Shown piece by piece: positions 1 through 5,738 of a DNA stretch of 5,738 nt (the stretch's first letter is position 1; the number at the start of each line of letters is the position of its first letter). The position numbers were made by a program, and so were the translations under genes. The notes beneath the pieces are model-generated. The model saw only the letters and a program-made list of their open reading frames with translations. It was not told the origin of the DNA and searched no databases. Source of the stretch: Syntrophomonas sp. Its GTDB lineage: Bacteria; Bacillota; Syntrophomonadia; Syntrophomonadales; Syntrophomonadaceae. The stretch is from positions 1 through 5,738 of the forward strand of contig DLUN01000192.1 in assembly GCA_003444615.1 (NCBI GenBank). The letters run 5' to 3'.

Positions 1-2658
1 GAAGCTCCGGTAGGCAGCACTATTTTACAGGCTGCAGAAATGATAGGCATAGATATTCCTCGCCTGTGTTATGATCCCGATTTAAGTCTGATGGGAGCCT
101 GTCGTTTATGTGTGGTAGAGGTTAAAGGCAACCGTTTACTGCCTGCCTCATGCGTTACTCCCGTAACGGAAGGCATGGAAGTACAGACCGAATCACCAGC
201 TGTTGTTGAAGCACGCAAAGCTATTCTGGAACTCCTAGTAGCTAATCATCCCCTAGACTGCATGACCTGTGATAAAATGAGCGATTGCAAACTAGCGGAT
301 TATTGCTATCGCTACAATGTGAAAGAAAGCCCTTTCACAGGAGAGCAACATGCTTATGCTATTGATGACAGCAATCCCTTTATAATCCGGGATTTAAACA
401 AGTGTATTCTTTGCGGTGCCTGTGTACGGGCCTGTGAAGAAATGACTGGGCAGGATAATTTGTCCTATCTCTACCGTGGTTTTAACCGCAAGGCAACCAC
501 CGCCGGAGACGTACCCTACATTGAGTCAGACTGTGTATTCTGCGGTCAGTGTGTAGCAGTTTGTCCCACCGGGGCCTTGACTGAGAAATCCATGGCCGGA
601 CAGGCAAGACGGTGGGATATTGAAAAAGTACGCACAACTTGTCCCTTCTGCGGAACTGGATGTAATTTTGATCTGGCCGTAAAGGACGGTAAAGTTATAG
701 GGGTTTTATCCGCTGAGGATGCCCCGGTTAATGGCCGTATGCTGTGTGTTAAGGGGCGTTTCGGCTGGGATTACATTTATAACGAAAAACGTCTTACCAC
801 CCCATTGATTAAAAAGAATGGGCAGTTTGTGGAAGCGTCCTGGGATGAAGCTTACGATTTAATTGCCGAGAAATTTAACAGTATCAAGGAACAATATGGT
901 CCTGAGTCATTTGCGGCTTTAAGCTCAGCCCGCTGCACCAACGAGGAAAACTATTTGGTACAGAAATTTACCCGGGCATATATGGGAACTAATAATGTAG
1001 ACCACTGTGCCCGTACCTGACACGCGCCAACTGTGGCCGGTCTGGCCACTACATTCGGAAGCGGCGCTATGACTAACCCTATCAATGAAATCACCGATGA
1101 AGCAGAACTCCTGTTCTTAATTGGAACTAATGCCACTGAAGCCCATCCAGTTATCGGATACAAAATGCGACAGGCTGCCCGTCGAGGAGCCAAGATGGTT
1201 GTATGTGATCCTCGTCGTATTGATCTAGTTGATGAAGCAGATCATTGGCTGCAACTGAAGCCCGGTACTGATATACCACTTCTAAATGGCTTAATGCACA
1301 TCATTATCAAAGAAGGTTTAGAAAATAAAGAATTCGTTGCTGAACGTACCGAAAATTATGAAGCCCTTAAAGCAACAGTGGAGAGCTATACTCCGGAGTA
1401 CGTCTCTGAATTAACGGGGATTCCGGTGGGTGACCTTTATGCGGTAGCTCGTCTCTATGCTACTACTGATAAAGCTATGATTTTCTATACTCTGGGTATT
1501 ACCGAACATATCTGTGGAACTCGCAACGTCATGAGCATTGCTAATCTGGCTATGCTAACCGGACACTTAGGTCGTCCTGGTACAGGAGTATGCCCCATGC
1601 GCGGCCAGAATAACGTTCAGGGTGCATGTGATATGGGAGCTTTACCCAATGTGTATCCTGGTTATCAAGCCGTTACCAACGACGAAATTCGCCAGAAGTT
1701 TGAAAAAGGTTGGGGAGCATCACTTCCTGCTAATGTGGGCTTAAAGATTCCGGAAATGTTTGACGCAGCCTATGAGGGCAAGGTCAAAGCTATGTATATT
1801 CTGGGTGAAAACCCGGTTCTGACTGATCCCAACAGTAATCACATCCGGGCTGCACTGGAGAAGCTTGATTTTCTAGTTGTGCAGGAACTATTCCTTTCCG
1901 AAACTGCTGAATATGCTGATGTAATTCTGCCGGCAGCTAGTTTTGCTGAATGTGATGGGACCTTCACCAACACGGAACGGCGGGTACAAAGAGTCCGTAA
2001 AGCCATAGAACCCATTCCTGGTAAGGCCAACTGGCAGATCATTTGTGAGATGGCCACCCGGGTAGGATTCCCTATGGATTATGAACATCCCGGCCAGATA
2101 TGGAATGAGATGGCCTCTTTGACTCCATCAATGGCAGGAATCAATTATCAGCGTCTAGAAAACAGCTCTTTACAGTGGCCTTGTCCCAGTGAAGATCATC
2201 CGGGAACCCCTTATCTCCACAAAGGCAAGTTCACCCGTGGATTGGGGTTATTCCAGCCATCCGATCATATTCCACCTGGAGAGATGCCGGATGAAGAATA
2301 CCCATTCCTGCTGTCAACGGGACGTATTCTCTATCATTATAATGTTACTACTCCCTATTCACCTGGAATTGCCAGTGTCTGGGATAAAGAAATGGCTGAG
2401 ATCCATCCGGATGATGCAGCAAAATTAGGATTGGTTACTGGCAAGCAAGTGAAGATTATATCCCGTCGTGGAGAAGTTGTTTCCGCTGTTAGAGTAACCG
2501 ATCGAGTGCAGCCGGGAATGATATGGATGTCTTTCCATCATTCGGCTACTCCTACTAATGCTTTGACCAGCCATGTTTTGGATCCTGTCACTGGAACTGG
2601 TGAGTACAAGGTTTGTGCGGTCAAAATAGAAAAGATACCGGAGGTAGCTAATGCGTAA
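1..2658 (+). CDS. fdhA: Formate dehydrogenase catalytic (alpha) subunit, selenocysteine-containing, NuoG-like N-terminus; 5' partial
   Basis: Catalyses reversible formate oxidation to CO2 at a Mo or W bis-pterin site; no export signal is seen, so probably cytoplasmic. The frame is open from base 1 to the TAA at 2656-2658 except for TGA at 1018-1020, read as selenocysteine (codon 340): 885 visible residues, probably lacking only about 10 N-terminal ones. Domains, numbered from base 1: [2Fe-2S] ferredoxin (Cys23, 34, 37, 51); NuoG-type His-Cys3 cluster (His83, Cys87, 90, 96); two [4Fe-4S] ferredoxin motifs (Cys135, 138, 141, 145 and 178, 181, 184, 188); the molybdopterin-oxidoreductase [4Fe-4S] motif (Cys214, 217, 221, 249) with Lys251; the active site CART-Sec-HAPTVAG with His341; Arg534 in MRGQNNVQGACDMG; and a C-terminal pterin-binding domain from about 790. 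Sec, His and Arg match the catalytic trio of E. coli FdhF. ATG at 40 is not the start: the ferredoxin fold continues upstream and no Shine-Dalgarno precedes it. Mo versus W cannot be told. Confidence 0.96.
1018..1020 (+). other. In-frame UGA selenocysteine codon of fdhA
   Basis: The TGA sits exactly where formate dehydrogenases carry the metal-ligating Sec or Cys: the flanking residues are DHCART before and HAPTVAGLA after, comparable with CARV-Sec-HGPSVAGL of E. coli FdhF (recalled). The same frame continues for 545 codons with conserved family motifs, so this is recoding rather than a true stop or a nonsense mutation. Confidence 0.95.
1021..1067 (+). promoter_or_regulatory. Bacterial SECIS element (SelB-binding hairpin) within fdhA
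   Basis: Directly after the UGA, bases 1033-1038 (GTGGCC) and 1044-1049 (GGCCAC) form a perfect 6-bp stem closed by the five-base loop GGTCT (1039-1043). The E. coli fdhF SECIS presents the same GGUCU loop to SelB, and the distance from the U of UGA to the first loop G (21 bases) is also the same as I recall it. A possible lower stem pairs 1024-1028 (GCGCC) with 1063-1067 (GGCGC) across an asymmetric internal loop; this part is less certain. The hairpin lies in coding sequence for HAPTVAGLATTFGSGA, so it is constrained by both protein and RNA. Confidence 0.88.
2640..2644 (+). promoter_or_regulatory. Ribosome binding site of the MoCF-domain gene, inside the fdhA 3' end
   Basis: GGAGG lies 6 bases before the ATG at 2651. 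Both the site and the start codon are inside the last codons of fdhA, which suggests translational coupling of the two genes. Confidence 0.8.
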
Positions 2659-3682
2659 AGTGGCCATTGAAGAGGCTATAGGTTTACCACTCGCACATGA
2701 TATTACGGAAATTTTGCCTGGCAAGGCCAAGGGCAGGGCCTTTCAGCGGGGGCATATAGTTACGGATGAGGATATAACCCGACTGCTTCGTTTGGGCAAA
2801 AAACATATATACGTGTGGGATGCTGACGGTCATCTAGTTCATGAAGATGATGCAGCGGTAAGCCTGGCTCGTGCTGCTTCAGGTTCTGGGGTCAGCATTA
2901 GCGAGCCTAGTCAAGGCCGGGTTAACCTTAAAGCAGCCGTACCGGGATTATTAAAAATTAGAGTTAATCAACTACAGCAGCTCAACAATTGCGATGGTAT
3001 TATTTTTGCTACTCTGCACAATAACTCAGTAGTCAAGGAAAACCAGACTGTTGCAGGAACCAGAATAATACCACTGGCTATTAATAAAGAACTCTTACTG
3101 GAGGCCGAACAACTGGCCAGTCAGCCCCTGCCCTTAGTGGAGATTAAACCCTTTCAATCTTTAAGGGTGGGTGTAATAACCACTGGTAGCGAAGTAAGTA
3201 CCGGATTAATCCGCGATGGTTTCGGTGACATCTTGCGTCCAAAGATCGAGGACTTTGGCGGAAGATGGATGGGACAGACCATAGTGACTGATGATCCGGA
3301 ACTAATTGCTTCAGAAATTAGTAATTTTATGGCTGACGGAGCTCAGTTAATTCTGGTAACAGGTGGTATGTCTGTAGATGCAGATGATGCCACGCCCCGA
3401 GGCATTCGCATCAGCGGTGCACAGGTAGTTTTTCATGGTGCTCCGGTATTACCAGGGGCTCACTTTATGCTAGCTTACCTAAACCAGGTTCCTATTTGCG
3501 GAGTACCCGGCGGGGCTTTGTTCAATAAGGTGACAACTTTGGATTTAGTGTTGCCGAGGATTTTTGCAGGTGAGCGCATTTCCCGGGCTGACGTTGTTGC
3601 TCTGGGACATGGCGGTCTCTGTCAAGAATGCCGGTCGTGTCATTTCCCTAATTGTTCCTTCGGCAAGAGTAGCCCATTTTAG
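2651..3682 (+). CDS. MoeA-like molybdopterin-binding protein with C-terminal four-cysteine motif
   Basis: A 343-residue protein, probably cytoplasmic, inferred to act in making, carrying or inserting the metal-pterin cofactor of the FdhA encoded just upstream. Residues 1-165 resemble the N-terminal part of MoeA-like proteins only loosely. Residues about 171-308 form a MoCF (MoeA/MogA-type) domain: VITTGSEV (175-182) matches the usual TGDE region, TGGMSVDADD (237-246) matches the GGxSxxxxD motif, and GAPVLPGAH (263-271) and GVPGGALF (284-291) match the pterin-binding loops. The usual lysines of the KPGK loop are absent. The tail has Cys324-x2-Cys327-x2-Cys330-x4-Cys335 followed by SFGK, suited to binding a metal or iron-sulfur cluster. 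The start is set by GGAGG 6 bases upstream, and the gene overlaps the end of fdhA by 8 bases. Family membership is firm; the exact role is not known to me. Confidence 0.85.
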   Translation: MRKVAIEEAIGLPLAHDITEILPGKAKGRAFQRGHIVTDEDITRLLRLGKKHIYVWDADGHLVHEDDAAVSLARAASGSGVSISEPSQGRVNLKAAVPGLLKIRVNQLQQLNNCDGIIFATLHNNSVVKENQTVAGTRIIPLAINKELLLEAEQLASQPLPLVEIKPFQSLRVGVITTGSEVSTGLIRDGFGDILRPKIEDFGGRWMGQTIVTDDPELIASEISNFMADGAQLILVTGGMSVDADDATPRGIRISGAQVVFHGAPVLPGAHFMLAYLNQVPICGVPGGALFNKVTTLDLVLPRIFAGERISRADVVALGHGGLCQECRSCHFPNCSFGKSSPF

Positions 3683-3686
3683 GAGG
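3681..3686 (+). promoter_or_regulatory. Ribosome binding site fixing the TTG start of the moeA homologue
   Basis: AGGAGG overlaps the stop codon of the preceding gene and lies 9 bases before TTG at 3696. It is the best Shine-Dalgarno near any candidate start in this frame and rules out the ATG at 3564, which lies 119 bases inside the upstream gene. Confidence 0.85.
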
Positions 3687-3695
3687 TATCAGGTA

Positions 3696-4922
3696 TTGAA
3701 CGAAGGTATTGGCTTGGAGCAAGCTTGGCAGCTGTTACAGGATAACTTGCCCTCCCTACAGTACGAAATGGTTGCTACTACTGATGCACTGGGACGGGTT
3801 CTGGCCGATACTCTGTATGCCAGTCAAGATTTGCCGCCCCATGCTCAATCAGCTGTAGATGGATATGCTCTCGGAAAAAATGACGGCAATGACAGTGAAA
3901 AGTATAGGCTGCATGACAGTAAGCCAATCAAGGAATTTTCTTTGGCGACTCTGGAAGATGGGCAAGCTATGGCAGTTGATACTGGTGAAGTTTTGCCCCT
4001 AGGAACCACAGCTGTCATTCCTCATGAAAAGGTCATTGTGGAAGGGGAGTATCTTCGTCTGCTGGGTAAGGTCAAGCCGGGAGATAACATTAAGTCTGCT
4101 GGCGAAGATTTTGCCTGCAACGATCAGTTGTTGGGCGCAGGTACCTTAATAGATCCTGCAGCTCTGGGTCTTTTAGCCGCAGTAGGAATTAATAAAGTTG
4201 AAGTAGTAAAAAGACCGCGAGTAGCCATCATCAACATGGCAGATAACATTGTTCCCTCTGGAATCGAACCTGCCATCGGACAAATGCGAGACAGTAATAG
4301 CCCCATGTTAAAAGGGTTTATCAGTCAGCAGGGTGGTATCGTGGTATCTTTGTATTACTTATATGATATCCCTATGTCTATGGACACTCTGGTAGAAGAG
4401 TTGTCCACCCAAGCCGAGCTTATACTCCTGGTGGGAGGAACTTATCAAAATGGGGAAAACGACAGCCGATTGTTAATGGAAGATGTAGGCGCCCAAATCA
4501 TATTTTGGGGTATCCCCATTCAACCAGGCAGCCATGCTGGGGCTGGCAAACTTGGTAATTGCCTATTGTTGTCACTGTCAGGAAATCCGGGGGCTTGCGC
4601 GGTAAACTATCATCTCTATGCTGCGCCAGTAATACGCAGTCTCCAGGGATTACCTTGGTATTGCCGCCAGGTTATGGCCAAATGTCGAAACGGATTTCCC
4701 AAGAAAACAGGTACACGGCGTTTTGTACGGGGAAAGGCCAACTGGCACGATAACAGTTGGGAAGTAGAAGTGCTCCCTGGACAAAAGCCTAGTATGATAC
4801 GGTCGTGGTTAGGATGTAATGCGCTTATTGATCTACCGCCTGGCGGCGGGCTAATAAAGGCGGGAGAACAGGTCAAAGTGATATTGCTAACAGACTATAG
4901 GGCCGATTTAACTATTGAATAA
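3696..4922 (+). CDS. moeA: Divergent MoeA-family molybdenum/tungsten cofactor protein
   Basis: MoeA proteins insert molybdate (or tungstate) into adenylylated molybdopterin. From the TTG at 3696 this is 408 residues, close to E. coli MoeA (about 411), and the order of motifs is preserved: N-terminal MoeA domain with SAVDGYA (52-58, normally SAMDGYA), the VDTGEVLP region (94-101), KPGDNIKSAGED (127-138), a MoCF domain from about 174, SGNPGA (295-300), and a C-terminal MoeA domain-IV-like beta region (about 335-405). Several active-site motifs are altered: the STGDEL position reads NMADNI (180-185), GGVSVG reads GGTYQN (247-252), and the usual lysines of the K-x3-K-PG-K loop are missing (GIPIQPGSH, 272-280). 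It may therefore be a specialised paralogue, perhaps for tungsten or for this FdhA alone, or work as a heteromer with the preceding MoCF protein. That is inference. The gap to the upstream gene is 13 bases. Confidence 0.85.
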   Translation: MNEGIGLEQAWQLLQDNLPSLQYEMVATTDALGRVLADTLYASQDLPPHAQSAVDGYALGKNDGNDSEKYRLHDSKPIKEFSLATLEDGQAMAVDTGEVLPLGTTAVIPHEKVIVEGEYLRLLGKVKPGDNIKSAGEDFACNDQLLGAGTLIDPAALGLLAAVGINKVEVVKRPRVAIINMADNIVPSGIEPAIGQMRDSNSPMLKGFISQQGGIVVSLYYLYDIPMSMDTLVEELSTQAELILLVGGTYQNGENDSRLLMEDVGAQIIFWGIPIQPGSHAGAGKLGNCLLLSLSGNPGACAVNYHLYAAPVIRSLQGLPWYCRQVMAKCRNGFPKKTGTRRFVRGKANWHDNSWEVEVLPGQKPSMIRSWLGCNALIDLPPGGGLIKAGEQVKVILLTDYRADLTIE

Positions 4923-4938
4923 TAACTGAACCGTGTGG

Positions 4939-4943
4939 GGAGG
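4939..4943 (+). promoter_or_regulatory. Ribosome binding site fixing the GTG start of the NuoE-like gene
   Basis: GGAGG, within the run GGGGAGGTGA, lies 6 bases before GTG at 4950 and 12 bases before the in-frame ATG at 4956. Spacing favours GTG, which adds the residues Met-Gln to the N-terminus. Confidence 0.7.
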
Positions 4944-4949
4944 TGAAAA

Positions 4950-5402
4950 GTGCAGATGTCTGATTATCTTAACATCATCGAAAAGTATAAGGATTTACCG
5001 GGGGGCATAATAGAGGCCTATCATGCTTTACAGAGGGAATACAATTATATTCCGGAGGATGCTATCGACCAGGCTGCTAAGGTTTTCGGTGTTTCCAAAG
5101 CAAAGGCCTTCGGAGTGGCTACCTTCTATTCTTATTTTAAGGTCGGCAAGAGAGGTCGTTATGTGATTCGTATATGCGAAAGTGCTCCTTGTCATGTGGC
5201 TGGAGCAGCAGAAGTGGTGAATGCCTTGGAACAACAGTTAGGAATAAAGATGGGTGAAACCACTGCCGATGGCAAGTTCACCTTGGAGTTTGCGGAATGT
5301 GTAGGACAGTGCCAAGCTACACCAGTTATTACGATTAACAGCAAACCCTATGTGGATGTATCTCCGGAAAAATTAACCGGCATATTATCGGAATGTCAAT
5401 AG
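4950..5402 (+). CDS. NuoE-like [2Fe-2S] thioredoxin-fold subunit of the formate dehydrogenase complex
   Basis: A 150-residue homologue of the 24-kDa subunit of complex I (NuoE) and of the HydC/HoxE-type subunits of soluble NAD(P)-linked hydrogenases and formate dehydrogenases. An N-terminal helical part (about 1-68, including YIPEDAI and GVATFYSYF) precedes a thioredoxin-like domain holding one [2Fe-2S] cluster. Its ligands are visible as Cys76-x4-Cys81 (CESAPC) and Cys117-x3-Cys121 (CVGQC), separated by 35 residues, the classic NuoE spacing. In complexes of this kind the subunit sits beside the NuoF flavoprotein, and its cluster is near the FMN. It follows the moeA homologue after 27 bases and precedes the NuoF gene by 24, so co-translation as one complex is likely. 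The start is GTG. Names used for such genes vary (nuoE, fdhC, hydC), so no symbol is given. Confidence 0.93.
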   Translation: MQMSDYLNIIEKYKDLPGGIIEAYHALQREYNYIPEDAIDQAAKVFGVSKAKAFGVATFYSYFKVGKRGRYVIRICESAPCHVAGAAEVVNALEQQLGIKMGETTADGKFTLEFAECVGQCQATPVITINSKPYVDVSPEKLTGILSECQ

Positions 5403-5412
5403 AATTAGGAAA

Positions 5413-5417
5413 GGAGG
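5413..5417 (+). promoter_or_regulatory. Ribosome binding site before the NuoF-like gene, start ambiguous
   Basis: GGAGG within AAGGAGGG (5411-5418) lies only 3 bases before ATG at 5421 but 9 bases before the in-frame GTG at 5427. The 9-base spacing equals that of the moeA homologue and favours GTG. Confidence 0.6.
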
Positions 5418-5426
5418 GAAATGTTT

Positions 5427-5738
5427 GTGGCTGAGGAAAAGCGTATCGTACTGCGCAATTATGGAAAAATCGACCCGCTGAATATTGATGATTATCTTAA
5501 TGCGGGAGGATACAAGAGTCTGGAAAAAGCCCGTAGCATGAGCCAGACTGACTTAATCAATGAAGTAAGGAAATCCGGTCTGCGTGGTCGGGGAGGAGCT
5601 GGTTTCAACGCCGGAGCCAAGTGGTCTTTTGCCTATAATACCGGGGTAGAAGAAAAATATGTTGTATGCAATGCGGACGAAGGGGAACCAGGTACTTATA
5701 AAGACAGGATCATCATGGAAAATGATCCTCAGAGCGTT
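5427..5738 (+). CDS. NuoF-like FMN/NAD(P)-binding flavoprotein subunit, 3' partial
   Basis: The first 104 codons of a homologue of the 51-kDa subunit of complex I (NuoF), also found as HydB or FdhB in soluble hydrogenases and formate dehydrogenases. It binds FMN and NAD(P)(H) and would be where electrons from formate reach the nicotinamide nucleotide, or enter in the CO2-reducing direction. The FMN-binding glycine-rich motif [16 protein letters not shown] is at residues 51-66, followed by [14 protein letters not shown] at 81-94, a family hallmark. The N-terminus begins near [10 protein letters not shown], so the thioredoxin-like [2Fe-2S] domain that precedes this point in HydB-type proteins is absent. 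The C-terminal cluster region lies beyond the window. GTG at 5427 is preferred on Shine-Dalgarno spacing; ATG at 5421 would add two residues. The frame is open to the last base. Confidence 0.93.
   Translation, partial: MAEEKRIVLRNYGKIDPLNIDDYLNAGGYKSLEKARSMSQTDLINEVRKSGLRGRGGAGFNAGAKWSFAYNTGVEEKYVVCNADEGEPGTYKDRIIMENDPQSV

Noticed and set aside
951..1193. Minus-strand reading frame opposite the Sec region of fdhA
   Set aside because: It lies wholly opposite conserved fdhA coding sequence and its translation resembles no family I know; treated as a shadow frame.
1..2658. fdhA as a pseudogene or as two separate genes split at the TGA
   Set aside because: The frame is unchanged across the TGA, the codon falls at the known Sec position, and a SECIS hairpin follows. 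No Shine-Dalgarno precedes any start in the second half.
2425..2730. Minus-strand reading frame across the fdhA/MoCF junction
   Set aside because: It is opposite two well-supported genes, has no recognisable protein features, and runs against the direction of the operon.
3564..3695. Extended N-terminus of the moeA homologue from ATG 3564
   Set aside because: It would overlap the preceding gene by 119 bases with no Shine-Dalgarno at 3564 and add residues unlike MoeA. TTG 3696, with AGGAGG 9 bases upstream, gives the usual family length.
4616..4876. Minus-strand reading frame and a plus-strand shifted frame near the end of the moeA homologue
   Set aside because: Both coincide with the conserved C-terminal MoeA domain and lack recognisable motifs of their own.
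4923..4949. Possible terminator or promoter between the moeA homologue and the NuoE-like gene
   Set aside because: The 27-base gap holds only a Shine-Dalgarno region. There is no inverted repeat with a T run and no room for a -35/-10 pair outside the upstream gene.

Overview
This window is the interior of one plus-strand operon for a soluble, NAD(P)-linked formate dehydrogenase with its cofactor-handling genes. It holds a selenocysteine-containing catalytic subunit (fdhA, cut at its 5' end), two adjacent and divergent MoeA-like molybdopterin-binding proteins, a NuoE-type [2Fe-2S] subunit, and the first ~104 codons of a NuoF-type flavoprotein subunit. All genes run the same way. They overlap or are separated by at most about 27 bases, with a strong Shine-Dalgarno sequence before each internal start. 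No stretch over 300 bases lacks a gene, and I see no terminator, promoter, RNA gene, repeat or mobile element.

The GGAGG ribosome-binding sites, the TTG and GTG starts, the moderate base composition and the NuoG-like FdhA architecture suggest an anaerobic member of the Firmicutes (Clostridia), such as an acetogen or a syntrophic fatty-acid oxidiser. The genus cannot be fixed from this sequence. The organism must also have selenocysteine machinery (SelA, SelB, SelC, SelD), which is not in the window.

Layout: 1-2658 is fdhA, read through an in-frame TGA at 1018-1020 with a hairpin just after it that matches a bacterial SECIS element. 2651-3682 is a MoCF-domain protein with a four-cysteine tail. 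3696-4922 is a MoeA homologue starting at TTG. 4950-5402 is the NuoE-like subunit starting at GTG. 5427-5738 is the NuoF-like subunit, open at the right edge.

Working model: formate is oxidised (or CO2 reduced) at the Sec-ligated Mo or W bis-pterin site of FdhA. Electrons pass along the FdhA iron-sulfur chain and the NuoE cluster to FMN in NuoF, where NAD(P)+ is reduced. The two MoeA-like proteins probably serve assembly or insertion of the metal-pterin cofactor. Their departures from canonical MoeA active-site motifs make them the least ordinary part of the window. The rest is a well-known kind of system, and I do not claim a wholly new one.
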